From: CAMLDH01 sp966250375
GTDB lineage: Bacteria > Pseudomonadota > Gammaproteobacteria > Burkholderiales > Burkholderiaceae_D
Assembly: GCA_966250375.1 (NCBI GenBank)
Contig: CBINHE010000004.1
Coordinates: forward strand, 1-64,000
Direction of reading: 5' to 3'
DNA: 64,000 bases
A program made the translations under genes and the position numbers. Shown piece after piece: positions 7,732 to 16,628 of the stretch (position 1 is its first letter; each line of letters begins with the position of its first letter). The notes beneath the pieces were generated by a model. The model saw only the letters and a program-made list of their open reading frames with translations. It did no database searches and was not told the origin of the DNA.

Positions 7732-8039
7732 AAGCCTCTGCCAATGCGCGGTGACAAGATGCTTGAGGTAGATACTCATGATCAGACGATCCTGATAGTG
7801 AGAACGAAAGATGTTCAACTTCAAGCCTGAATTTTTGCCAAGAATCGGCAAAATATACGTGTTGCCCGGCGGGTCAATTTGCTAAACGTCTGCGTTAGAG
7901 GCGCCTTCCTCTTCAAGGGCGCCCGACGTAGGGGAAAGGTTGGAATCAACGCGAGCAAATGCAGCGTCCTTGAGGCGGCCGATAAGCACCGCTCGTTAGC
8001 GGAAATCGGCGAGAAGTCCCAGGTACGATTGTCATTGCC
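7732..8039 (+). other. intergenic, nothing recognised
   Basis: No conserved reading frame, RNA gene or clear terminator was seen on either strand. Confidence 0.5.
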
Positions 8040-8747
8040 ATGAGTACACGTCACCAGAAGAGCCATCGGGAACGGCATCGCATTGAACGCAGGGGTTGAT
8101 TGCGTGCGGCGGTACTGGGCGCAAATGACGGCATCATTTCAACCGGCAGCCTGATTCTCGGCATCGCCAGTTCGCATGCGAGTCGTGACGGCGTGCTGAT
8201 CGCCGGCATCTCGGCAGTGATTGCCGGAGCGATGTCAATGGCGGCCGGCGAATATGTGTCGGTGTATTCTCAAGCCGATACCGAACGCGCGGAATTGCAG
8301 CGCGAGCGGCACGAAATCATGATGGACCCGCCGGCCGAACTGAAGGAACTGAAGGCGATCTATGTCCATCGGGGACTCGACCCGACACTGGCAGAACAGG
8401 TTGCGGAACAATTGATGACACACAATGCGCTGGCCGCCCATGCGCGCGACGAGCTCGGCATTACCGGCACGATGAGTGCACGCCCGATACAGGCGGCGTT
8501 CGCGTCCGCTGCCAGCTTCACGGCGGGCGCAGTCCTGCCTTTGGTGACGGCCACTGTCAGCCCGCCCCGAAATCTCGTCGTATCGGTCGCCTCGGCTTCC
8601 CTGTTGTTTCTTGCGATTCTCGGTGCGCTTGCGGCGCGTACGGGTGGCGCGCCGCTGTTGCCGGGCGCGGTCCGCGTGACGTTCTGGGGAGCGCTGGCAA
8701 TGGCGCTCACGGCCGGTATCGGCACACTATTCGGAACGGTAACCTGA
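8040..8747 (+). pseudogene. VIT1/CCC1-family iron/manganese transporter with an early TGA
   Basis: From ATG 8040 the frame reads a His/Arg-rich N-terminus typical of VIT-family proteins (RHRIERRG), then TGA at 8097-8099 exactly where the family has Trp, then LRAAVLGANDGIISTGSL and the full membrane protein (MAAGEYVSVYSQAD, PLV, GGAPLLPGA). A single TGG to TGA change therefore separates about 19 residues from an intact 215-residue remainder. TTG at 8100 overlaps the stop (TGATTG) and could allow reinitiation, so the product may still be made. No other damage is visible, suggesting recent mutation. Confidence 0.7.
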
Positions 8748-9009
8748 ATGGCAATATCGGCCTTGGAAGATGGTCTTGTTCAAGACACAGTACAGTTTGA
8801 CATCGCTATCTATTTCGGACAAAAAGCAAAGGAACTGGCAATCAGTATTTACTGCTCCGCTGTTTGATGAATTCATGAAACGCATCATGCCAGGCAATGA
8901 GTGGTTTCGAGCCGATGCTTGATGACTTGCCCGCATAAACCAGCTGTGCAAATAATAGCAACTTGGTGTGCGGGCTTCCAACGGGAGCGCCGACAAGCGC
9001 TGAAAACAT

Positions 9010-9855
9010 ATGAGTACAGACAGTTTCACCATACGGCGCATGACGCGCGCGGAAGTCGATCTTGCCATCGAATGGGCAGCTGCAGAAGGATGGAATCCCG
9101 GCCTGCATGATGCCCAGTGCTTCCATGCCACCGACCCGGACGGTTTCCTGATCGCCTATCTCGGCAGCGAGCCGGTCGGTTGCATTTCGGTAGTGGCATA
9201 CGACGATAGCTTCGGCTTTCTCGGCTTGTATATCGTGCGGCCGGAATTCCGCGGCAAGGGTTACGGCCAGCAATTATGGAAGGCTGGCATGGCCTATCTT
9301 GGCGACCGCAATGTCGGCCTCGATGGCGTCGTCGCCCAGCAGGAAAATTACAAGAAATCGGACTTCCATCTCACTTACAGGAATATTCGCTATGGCGGCA
9401 TTGGTCAGGCCGCGATGCCACCCGGCATGACGGCTCTCTCTACGATACCGTTCGATGCGTTATGCGCCTATGACAGCGCACTGTTTCCCGTACCGCGAGC
9501 CCGCTTTCTGCGCGAATGGATCACGCAGCCGGAAGCCGTCGGTTACGCGGTATTGAACGACGATGGAAGATTGTCAGGATACGGATTGCTGCGTCCGTGC
9601 CGTCAAGGCTGCAAGATCGGCCCGCTGTTTGCCGACGACGCCGGCATCGCCGACCGCCTGCTGCGTACGCTGAGCTCCCGCGCTCAAGGTTCTCTCCTCT
9701 ATCTCGACGTTCCGGAAACCAACCCCGCCGCAGTAATGCTGGCCGAGCGCTACGGCATGACCAAGGTGTTTGAAACGGCCCGCATGTATACGAAGGAAGC
9801 GCCTGCGCTGCCGTTCGAACGCCTGTTCGGTGTCACGACTTTTGAGTTGGGTTAG
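9010..9855 (+). CDS. GNAT-family N-acetyltransferase with C-terminal second domain
   Basis: 281 residues. The N-terminal GNAT fold has EWAAAEGWNPG near residue 20, then the acetyl-CoA loop RPEFRGKGYGQQLW (about 78-91, R/QxxGxG/A motif). A second domain of about 130 residues contains GYGLLRPCRQGCKIGPLFAD, typical of GNAT proteins carrying an extra acetyltransferase-like C-terminal domain. Cytoplasmic; the acetyl acceptor cannot be predicted. It stands alone, with 262 bases of empty sequence upstream. Confidence 0.8.
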   Translation: MSTDSFTIRRMTRAEVDLAIEWAAAEGWNPGLHDAQCFHATDPDGFLIAYLGSEPVGCISVVAYDDSFGFLGLYIVRPEFRGKGYGQQLWKAGMAYLGDRNVGLDGVVAQQENYKKSDFHLTYRNIRYGGIGQAAMPPGMTALSTIPFDALCAYDSALFPVPRARFLREWITQPEAVGYAVLNDDGRLSGYGLLRPCRQGCKIGPLFADDAGIADRLLRTLSSRAQGSLLYLDVPETNPAAVMLAERYGMTKVFETARMYTKEAPALPFERLFGVTTFELG

Positions 9856-10047
9856 CACATCGGCTTGAATCAACGTGCCGGCACCAAACCCTTGCGGCTG
9901 CGCGCATCCCGCGATAAGCCTTGATCGCCGCGATCACCAACAACACTTGCGGTGCAGGTCAGACAGTTCAAGGGCAGCATGATGTTGCATTTGCCAACGC
10001 CCTGCCCGGTCAAGCATATTGCTGTGGACGATAACTAAAGGCGCCAA

Positions 10048-10075
10048 TAAAAACATATGGGATGTATGCCTTTTC
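10048..10075 (-). terminator. decayed terminator of first beta-barrel gene
   Basis: Equivalent position to the good terminator after the second copy, but the stem is shortened by substitutions (CATAC...ATATG) though the T-run (TTTTTATT on the minus strand) is kept. Confidence 0.4.
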
Positions 10076-10100
10076 AAAATCTCTGGAGATCACCGTTTGC

Positions 10101-10736
10101 TTAAAACCGGTAACTGACGCCGACGCGCAGCACTGGAAAATATTTGAATTTGTTGACCTTGTCTTGCAATGCTTCATTTTCCGCAGCCAAGCCGTTCGCC
10201 AAACGGGTACATACAGCGGCGCTGGCGGTACATCCGGGATTGGCCAGCGAAGTATCAGCCGAACCCTGGAACAGCACGCCGACGTCGGCCGTAAATCCCC
10301 AGCCCTTGTCTTTGGCAACCGCATTGCCCCAACCAATGCCGAGGTAAGGTGCAACCTTGTTGAACTCGATGGTGCCGTCGAACGTATATCTGCGGGCGGC
10401 GAGAGGTGTACCAATCACATCGTACTTGTTGTTGGTGTTATAAACCAGGCCGCCTGTGACGCGGAAAGCGCCGGCAGCCGGGTAGTAATCGAGCAGGGCA
10501 TCGAGTGCCCGCGGCCGCAGGGACACATCATAGTGCGCCGAGTTCGTGTTTGTGCTGTAGGTGTGGTTCAGGGCATTGAAGCCGAAACGGGCATTGAGTT
10601 GTTCCTTGATTGGCACAACAATATGCACGCCAACGCCGCTGGTGCCGGTTTCAGCAGTTGCGCCGATGTCTTTAGCTTGTACTGCTGCAGCGGTGAAGGT
10701 GCCGAAAATTACCAAAACGAGTAGAGATTTTTTCAT
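10101..10736 (-). CDS. outer-membrane beta-barrel protein, copy 1
   Basis: 211 residues. The signal peptide (MKKSLLVLVIFGTFTAAAVQA) is followed by a mature part of alternating hydrophobic strands ending in GVSYRF, a C-terminal aromatic residue as needed for the BAM complex. DALLDYYPAAGAFRVTGGLVY and APYLGIGWGNA resemble small OmpA/OmpW-like 8-strand barrels; no periplasmic domain. Ligand or role unknown. It is a diverged paralogue of the gene at 11782-12453 and lacks a short loop (about 12 residues) present there. The 5' flank carries a half MITE. Confidence 0.7.
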   Translation of the reverse strand: MKKSLLVLVIFGTFTAAAVQAKDIGATAETGTSGVGVHIVVPIKEQLNARFGFNALNHTYSTNTNSAHYDVSLRPRALDALLDYYPAAGAFRVTGGLVYNTNNKYDVIGTPLAARRYTFDGTIEFNKVAPYLGIGWGNAVAKDKGWGFTADVGVLFQGSADTSLANPGCTASAAVCTRLANGLAAENEALQDKVNKFKYFPVLRVGVSYRF

Positions 10737-10785
10737 ATCAAACTCATCAGTTAAAAAAGCGGTTAAAAATCAGAACGCTGCAAGA

Positions 10786-10820
10786 GACCTGGGGTGCCCT
10801 TTATATTCGGGAAAAATCCG
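10786..10820. repeat. solo end of the MITE-like element
   Basis: The sequence ending gccctttatattcgggaaaa matches the right end of the element at 12497-12656, starting from a shared gag trinucleotide. The left inverted repeat and interior are missing here, as if internally deleted. Confidence 0.55.
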
Positions 10821-10922
10821 ATACAAAGCCGCCAGCCCTTCCTGATCATCTCGATCGCCACGAATGGCACCAAGAGTTAATAGCCGGATGGGCGCGACCG
10901 GTAAGCCATCGGCATTATTGCG

Positions 10923-11480
10923 TCAAGTTTGCAAATGCAGCCGGCACGACAGTGCTTGCGCGTCGAGCCACTTGATCACCGAGCGCCCATACTTGAGAAT
11001 CACGTAGCTGTCGGGACGTTGCGCCAGCTGATGGCTGCCCCTCTCGCCGATGACCTCATAGTCGCCCGGCGCCAGACCAGCCGCTCCCAGATTAGGCACC
11101 GCAATGAGTTCGACCAGCACCTTCCGGCCGTCGAGGAACAGCGTCATCCATCGGTGCCGTCAGTGGAGCGTTGGGCTTGTGTGTGCGTTCATAGGCCAGG
11201 ATCTTGCTCTTCCTGTTCAGTGGCGTCACCTCGGATTCGCCCAGTGTTCCCTGTACACCGTCCGGTTCCGGCAGGCGGCGCTCGCTCTTGCGACCGAAGA
11301 TCTGGCGCTGCATTTGGCAGACCTGCTTAGAGGATTGAACGTGTTCCGGATGCATGTCGGAAGCATAATAGCCCACGAGGGCGTTATTGTGCACCTTGCG
11401 AGTTTGATGCAGGTCTTGTATGGCGCTTGCGCGCGGGTGGACTCGCCCCCCTCGATCAGTAACCGTCGCCGGTCCAAATC
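10923..11480 (-). pseudogene. IS66-family transposase (TnpC) N-terminal remnant
   Basis: In two frames one reads QRQIFGRKSERRLPEPDG and KSKILAYERTHKP (the IS66 N-terminal zinc-finger-like region), then after a frameshift near 11145 FLDGRKVLVELIAVPN, GDYEVIGERGSHQLAQRPDS and YVILKYGRSVIK. A further shift lies upstream near 11390. The DDE catalytic region and both IS ends are gone. It sits between the two beta-barrel genes. Confidence 0.75.
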
Positions 11481-11725
11481 AATGGATAACACTCGTCTTC
11501 CTCAGATTGAGTCTCATGCGGGGCAATACGCTTCGCTATTGATGCCCTTACCAAGCGCGCTACCGAGTCGCATTACCGTGTTGGCGAACGCACAGCCGTC
11601 TTCGGTCATTGCGAGGTTGTTCAAAATTGCGGTGCAGGCCAGACAGTTCAAGGACCACGTGATGTTACATTTGCCAGCGCCCTGCCCGGTCAGGAAATCG
11701 CTGTGGACGGTGGCTAAAGGCGTCA

Positions 11726-11757
11726 ATAAAAAAAGCATACGGGACGTATGCTTTTCA
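11726..11757 (-). terminator. rho-independent terminator of second beta-barrel gene
   Basis: A perfect 10-bp stem AAAAGCATAC/GTATGCTTTT (11731-11740 and 11746-11755) with a 5-base loop; on the minus strand it is followed by seven T. Confidence 0.8.
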
Positions 11758-11781
11758 AAACTTATGGAGATCGCCGTTTGC

Positions 11782-12453
11782 TTAAAACCGGTAACTGACA
11801 CCGACACGCAGCACTGGAAAGTATTTGAAGTCGTTGACCTTGTCTTTCAATGACGCATTTTCCGCAGCCAGATCGCTCGCCAAACTGCTACATACAGCGG
11901 CGCTGGCAGTACATCCGGAATTGGTCAGCGTAGTATTTGGCGAACCCTGGAACAGCACGCCAACGTCGGCCGTAAATCCCCATCCCTTGTCTTTGGCAAC
12001 CGCATTACCCCAACCAATGCCAAGGTAAGGTGCAACCTTGTTGAAGTCGATGTCGCCCTTGACGTCGCCAGCGGTAGCCGACGAATAGGTGACGCCGTTG
12101 AACGTGTATGTGCCGGCGACGGCAGGTCTGGCAGTCACATCGAGCTTGTTGTTGTTATAAACCAGACCGCCCGTAACGCGGAAAGAGCCGGCAGCCGGGT
12201 AGTAATCGAGCAGGGCATCGAATGTCTGCAGCCGCATGGACACATCATAGTGCACCGAGTTCGTGTCGGCGCTGTCGTTGTAGTCCATGGCATTGAAGCC
12301 GAAACGGGCATTGAATTGGTCCTTAACTGGCACAACAATATGTGCGCCAACGCCAGTGGTGCCGATTTCAGCAGTTGCGCCAATGTCTTTAGCTTGTACT
12401 GCTGCAGTGGTGATGGTGCCGAAAATTGCCAAAACGAGTAGAGGTTTTTTCAT
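11782..12453 (-). CDS. outer-membrane beta-barrel protein, copy 2
   Basis: 223 residues with signal peptide (MKKPLLVLAIFGTITTAAVQA) and a C-terminal SYRF. Same family as copy 1, with an additional loop around FNGVTYSSATAGDVKGD. Two cysteines in GCTASAAVC in both copies may form a disulfide in an outer loop. The intact terminator and longer loop suggest this is the better preserved copy. A MITE-like element lies directly upstream and may carry or separate its promoter. Function unknown; the family assignment rests on topology. Confidence 0.7.
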   Translation of the reverse strand: MKKPLLVLAIFGTITTAAVQAKDIGATAEIGTTGVGAHIVVPVKDQFNARFGFNAMDYNDSADTNSVHYDVSMRLQTFDALLDYYPAAGSFRVTGGLVYNNNKLDVTARPAVAGTYTFNGVTYSSATAGDVKGDIDFNKVAPYLGIGWGNAVAKDKGWGFTADVGVLFQGSPNTTLTNSGCTASAAVCSSLASDLAAENASLKDKVNDFKYFPVLRVGVSYRF

Positions 12454-12496
12454 GTCAAACTCATCAGTTAAAAAGCGGTTGGTTAAAAATCAGAAC

Positions 12497-12656
12497 GGAT
12501 TTCCCCCGGATATAAGGGATGAGCCGGGCTTCTTCGGAGTGCATTGCCAAGGCGCGAGGAACGCCGTGTGACGAGTCACACAAGCGATGCACAACAACCA
12601 ACGCATGCCCCCTAAAGAGGCTTGGAGCGCCCCTTATATCCGGGAGAAATCCGCTT
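12497..12656. mobile_element. MITE-like element, about 160 bp with terminal inverted repeats
   Basis: Left end ggatttcccccggatataag and right end cttatatccgggagaaatcc are inverted repeats of 22 bases with one mismatch. The interior of about 115 bases has no coding capacity but includes a short palindrome (gtgtgacgagtcacac). The element begins immediately after a motif shared with copy 1 (ttaaaaatcagaacg). Target-site duplication is not clear. A partial copy lies at 10786-10820. Confidence 0.6.
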
Positions 12657-13030
12657 AAGTCAGATATCAGAACCAAAACCGGCTGTGATCCGTTGATATC
12701 CTCCTTATGTTTATTGTCTCAAGGAAAGTAAACCGTGCAAGTCGCAAAATGAGCACAGATTTTGTGGTTGCTTGCCGCTTTGAGGCGTATTGAATGAACG
12801 CAATGGTGAAAACTTTTGTATTTCCGGCAATCAGCTTGTGATGGAGTGAAGCACACCACGAGCAGAACATAGAGCAGGGAGAGCTATTGCGGCGGTACGG
12901 CGATCAGAAATGCCACGTATTGATTACGAGCGATTTTCGTATGAGTGTGCGGGTGATGCGGGTTGGTTTGGGGATACGGGGCAAGGAAGGAGCGCTCCCT
13001 TGCAAGGGATGAGCAACGCTGCAATGCGCA
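12657..13030. other. intergenic, nothing recognised
   Basis: Short frames on both strands have no family resemblance. The region may hold the promoter of the upstream beta-barrel gene. Confidence 0.5.
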
Positions 13031-13672
13031 TCAAACATGGATGCCTGGAAATTTTCCTGCTTCAGGATGAAGTTTGTCGGTACGGAATGAATTGATCCGC
13101 TCGCGCAGCACGGGCAAGAGTTCATGTTCAAACCAAGGATTCCGTTGAAACCATGGTGTGTTGCGTGCCGAAGGGTGCGGCAACGGAAGGTATTCAGGAG
13201 AAAACTCGCGCCACGCCTTTACCGTTTCCGCCAAGGACCGTTTGCGACGGCTGCCTAGAAAATGACGCTGCGCATGGAGTCCGATCAGCAGCGTCAATTC
13301 AATTCGCGGTAGCTTGGCTAGCAAATGATCGAGCCATAACGTCGCGCATTCCCGACGCGGTGGCAAGTCGCCGCCCTTCTGCCGTCCCGGATAGCAATAT
13401 CCCATCGGAATTATTGCAAATTGCGATTCGTCATAAAACCTGGCCTTGTCCACACCCATCCACTTGCGCAGACGCTCTCCGCTTGGATCATCCCATGGCG
13501 TCCCGGAAGCATGCACTCGTACGCCGGGCGCCTGCCCTACGATGAGGACGCGCGCCGCTTCGCCGGCTTGCAGCACGGGACGTGGCCCAAGCGGTAAGTC
13601 ATTCTCGCAAGCGCGGCATTTTCGCACCGCCACCAGCAATCCTTCAAGGGTGGGATATTCCGTTTTATTCAC
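13031..13672 (-). CDS. uracil-DNA-glycosylase-family protein
   Basis: 213 residues. The N-terminal CRACENDLPLGPRP carries a Cys-x2-Cys, followed by IVGQAPGVRVHASGTPWDD (UDG motif 1, GQAPG) and a late LPHPSARNTPWF (motif 2 HPS). Two more cysteines in GYCYPG and RREC are spaced by 15 residues, so four Cys could hold a 4Fe-4S cluster as in family 4/5 UDGs. It would remove uracil or act on another base lesion; the polar residue after GQAPG that defines activity is not certain. Monocistronic, with 203 bases to the next gene. Confidence 0.8.
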   Translation of the reverse strand: MNKTEYPTLEGLLVAVRKCRACENDLPLGPRPVLQAGEAARVLIVGQAPGVRVHASGTPWDDPSGERLRKWMGVDKARFYDESQFAIIPMGYCYPGRQKGGDLPPRRECATLWLDHLLAKLPRIELTLLIGLHAQRHFLGSRRKRSLAETVKAWREFSPEYLPLPHPSARNTPWFQRNPWFEHELLPVLRERINSFRTDKLHPEAGKFPGIHV

Positions 13673-13875
13673 AATGTGATGCGTCGCGATGTTCGTTCAT
13701 CTTCAAAACTACGGCGTGACAGTTGAGGGAACCAGACATCATGGATAAGTCAGCGCCTACGAGAGTGCCTCTATAGCGCCGAGTGCCAAATCACGTATTC
13801 GCCGATTTTGCATTTGTGCGCCATGGTTCACCTATGACTGAAGTTTACTTTGCAAGTTTGCGGCAATCATGCTGG

Positions 13876-14433
13876 TCATGCATGGGGAAGCGGATAGGTG
13901 ATTTGCACCCCATCAACGTGAGCGAACGCGGTAAGAACGTGTGGTTTTCGTCCCTTCGATCCAATGATGTCCTCGACGCGAATGCCCCGAACAAGCAGCG
14001 CATCGCCGATCATCAAGCGATGGCAGCGCCAAGGAACCGCTTCGGCGCACATCAAGACACAACGTTCGGAGCACGCGAGGTTCGCGACCCATTGAACGTT
14101 GTCGGCGAACTCCGGGGACTGCATGTAATCCGCATAGCCTCGAAACGAGAGATTGTGCCAGCCGGAGTTAGGAGAATCAGCTCGCGCATGGCGCAAGCCT
14201 CCGAGTCCCGGAAGATGGGTATAAGAAATCTGAACCGCGGCTAATGATGTGGCGAGCTCGTCTTGATTGAATTGGGGATTATGGCGCGACCGTGGTACGG
14301 TCCTCACATCAAGCACTCGGACAATTTCATTCTCTTGAAGCAGATCCAGGAATGTACCTAGAGGTCGATTGGAATGGCCAATCGTGCAGATAAGCGGTTC
14401 GGCCAGCGCAACGTCGCTACTCATGCCCAGCAT
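13876..14433 (-). CDS. DUF488 domain protein
   Basis: 185 residues. Signature ICTIGHSNRPLGTFLDLL near the start, DVRTVPRSRHNPQFN, then VLMCAEAVPWRCHRLMIGD with the conserved Cys/Arg/His typical of DUF488. The start may be the Met three codons downstream. DUF488 proteins are soluble and of unknown biochemical role. Confidence 0.85.
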   Translation of the reverse strand: MLGMSSDVALAEPLICTIGHSNRPLGTFLDLLQENEIVRVLDVRTVPRSRHNPQFNQDELATSLAAVQISYTHLPGLGGLRHARADSPNSGWHNLSFRGYADYMQSPEFADNVQWVANLACSERCVLMCAEAVPWRCHRLMIGDALLVRGIRVEDIIGSKGRKPHVLTAFAHVDGVQITYPLPHA

Positions 14434-14586
14434 CGCCTCGCCTTTGCGATTGAAATCGGGCCGGTTGCGCTGGCGCTCTTGGTCGCATTTCTTCTAGATA
14501 CATTTGGCTATGCCGCATACGAAAATATTTGCACTGAGCAGCACCCCTTGCGCTCTCCTCCCCTCTCAAAACAACCACACAGCGTT

Positions 14587-15405
14587 TTACTTGCCGGTAG
14601 AGGTTTGATCCGCACCTTCGCGGGACATGCCACCAGAACTCCCGCTGGATGTCGCGCCCGCACCGGTTGGAAGCACTTGTTTCAGCGCGGCGACCTGACG
14701 CGACGGCGCCCTCACCTTGCCGCTCAAGATATCCTGCAAAGCGACTTGCTTCCCGTAGAAAGCGGCCGTTTCATCCGCATTGAAACGAATGTCGGTAATG
14801 TTGACCGCCAAGTCGCCAAACAAGCCTTTGGTATCCGACCAGACAATAACATCGCCCCTGCCGGCAGAAGCCTCCGCCTTCGGCGACCAATTAACAACCG
14901 TCAAACCTGCATCGGCATCCAGCGACCAGTTGTTTTCCCGCTTGAAGCGATCCACCGCGTTCTGGTTATTCAATATCAGAGCAACAGCGCCAGCCTCGAC
15001 ACCAGCCTGCAATCCCGCACTTATACCCCCCGTGTTGTAGAACGCCGGATCGCTCCATTTGCCATTCTGCCTTACTAACAACACGCCCTTGCTGCCACTG
15101 CCCCCGACAATTAAGGCCGCGCGCTTGTATTTAGGCATGATAAATACGCCCTGCGCCCGCTGCAAAAAGGACCTTATGCCAGCTTCGCGCTCCATCTGCC
15201 TCACAATCCCGGTCGCTTCCGCCACCTGTTGCGCCGCGTCTTGAGCGTCATTGCTGCGTGTACGCGAGTTGGCTGGCGGTTTGGCTGTCGTTGTGTCTTG
15301 CTGAGTCGTATTCTGAGCGGTAGCAAAATTGCTCATTGAGGTTAATGCGAAAGCGCACATAGTAAGAATTACGCGTGTTGTGTACTTTTTTCTGCTCATG
15401 CTCAT
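14587..15405 (-). CDS. SYLF (Ysc84-type) lipid-binding domain protein, secreted
   Basis: 272 residues. A signal peptide (hydrophobic RVILTMCAFALTSMSNFATA) leads to a Thr/Ala/Asn-rich linker and then the SYLF domain from about 85 to 250 (GVFIMPKYKRAALIVGGSGSKGVLLVR, FYNTGGISAGLQAGVEAGA, GKVRAPSRQV). The C-terminus is Gly/Ser-rich. SYLF proteins bind phosphoinositides in eukaryotes; in bacteria the role is unclear, likely periplasmic or outer-membrane associated. Divergent from the SdhB gene. Confidence 0.85.
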   Translation of the reverse strand: MSMSRKKYTTRVILTMCAFALTSMSNFATAQNTTQQDTTTAKPPANSRTRSNDAQDAAQQVAEATGIVRQMEREAGIRSFLQRAQGVFIMPKYKRAALIVGGSGSKGVLLVRQNGKWSDPAFYNTGGISAGLQAGVEAGAVALILNNQNAVDRFKRENNWSLDADAGLTVVNWSPKAEASAGRGDVIVWSDTKGLFGDLAVNITDIRFNADETAAFYGKQVALQDILSGKVRAPSRQVAALKQVLPTGAGATSSGSSGGMSREGADQTSTGK

Positions 15406-15683
15406 TCTCCTTTTAATATCAATTGCAATGCCATATCGACATCGCCTCCGTTCAATAAACTTTCCATTTTTTTCATATGCAATTTACATGCCGCAGCGAC
15501 TTCGTTCGGCAAATTTATTACTGCCCTCGGTTTTCTCATGCGTTTTATCGCCAGCAGGCAACCCATGACGTTTTGCGAATCAATGTAGCGCCAATCACCG
15601 AAACCACCATCATCATTGATGCGCTTCGAGGCATGGAAATTGCAAACGGCATATCTTATTTTGGAAAATGAAGGACAGTGCCA

Positions 15684-16400
15684 ATGGCAGCGCTAAGTAC
15701 CATTCACTTTCAAATATACCGATATGATCCTGATGTCGATCAGCGGCCTTATATGCAAGATCTGGAAGTCATTTGGCGCCATCACGGTCACATGATTCTG
15801 GACGTGCTGACACACATCAAGAATGAAATCGACGACAGCTTGTCTTTTCGCCGTTCTTGCCGTGAAGGCGTGTGCGGCTCGGATGGGATGAATATCAACG
15901 GCAAGAATCGTCTCGCGTGCATCACGCGCATCAGCGAAGTGAAACAGCCGATCGTGCTGCGACCATTGCCCGGCGTGCCGGTCATTCGCGATCTGATCGT
16001 CGATCTATCGCCGTTTTGGAAGCAATATCATTCAATCAAGCCGTATTTGATCAACGACACCCCGCCGCCTGAAAAAGAGTGGCTGCAATCTCCGGAGGAA
16101 CGTGAAAAACTCAATGGATTGTACGAATGTATTCTGTGCGCATGCTGTTCTACGGCATGTCCTTCGTACTGGTGGAACCCGGACAAGTTTGTCGGTCCGG
16201 CCGGCCTGCTGCAAGCCTACCGTTTCATGGCGGACAGCAGGGATACCGCCCTTGCGGAGCGTCTGGATAACGTGAACGACGCTTACCGCCTGTTCCGTTG
16301 CCGCACCATCATGAATTGTACGGATGTCTGTCCCAAAGGATTGAATCCGGCAGCCGCCATTGGCAATATTCGCAGCCTGTTGGTGCAACGCTCCTTTTAA
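15684..16400 (+). CDS. sdhB: succinate dehydrogenase iron-sulfur subunit (SdhB), stand-alone copy
   Basis: 238 residues. All three cluster motifs are present: SCREGVCGSD...C for 2Fe-2S, CILCACCSTACP for 4Fe-4S and CRTIMNCTDVCPKGLNP for 3Fe-4S/4Fe-4S. ATG 15684 follows AAGGA at a good distance; an upstream GTG is less likely. There is no sdhC, sdhD or sdhA nearby, which is unusual because SdhB works only in the four-subunit complex. It is likely a second copy; its N-terminal part looks more divergent than its cluster regions. It may substitute for the main SdhB under some condition or may be unused. Confidence 0.85.
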   Translation: MAALSTIHFQIYRYDPDVDQRPYMQDLEVIWRHHGHMILDVLTHIKNEIDDSLSFRRSCREGVCGSDGMNINGKNRLACITRISEVKQPIVLRPLPGVPVIRDLIVDLSPFWKQYHSIKPYLINDTPPPEKEWLQSPEEREKLNGLYECILCACCSTACPSYWWNPDKFVGPAGLLQAYRFMADSRDTALAERLDNVNDAYRLFRCRTIMNCTDVCPKGLNPAAAIGNIRSLLVQRSF

Positions 16401-16628
16401 GTATTCGAAAGGCGTTGCGTTCCTTGTCTTGAACAAGATCGCCTGTGTGAAATGCAATCAGGCAGAGGTCGTTGGCGCGATACGCAAAAACGTCGAGCGC
16501 TGCAACGCGGGCCGAAGATGCTCACATCAATATTGCAAAACACAGAATCATCTTTGAGCACAATCAATCAGCCTTCTTTCCGCGCGCAGAATAATGGAAC
16601 GGGCTAGCCGTCGAAAGGGACACTGATA

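Larger units (their letters stand above)
9950..10740 (-). repeat. copy 1 of a duplicated segment (beta-barrel gene plus flanks)
   Basis: This segment (3' flank from about gcggtgcaggtcagacagtt, coding region and start of the 5' flank) recurs at about 11625-12460. The 3' flanks share long near-identical runs, including the part far beyond the stop codon, so a DNA segment rather than just a gene was duplicated. An IS66 remnant lies between the copies. Confidence 0.75.
11625..12460 (-). repeat. copy 2 of the duplicated beta-barrel segment
   Basis: Counterpart of 9950-10740; it contains the 3' flank, the intact terminator, the gene and the first bases of the 5' flank (aactcatcagttaaaa is shared). 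Confidence 0.75.

Noticed and set aside
14374..15078. Plus-strand frame overlapping DUF488 and SYLF genes
   Set aside because: Spans two genes on the opposite strand with clear family motifs, so it is not a gene.
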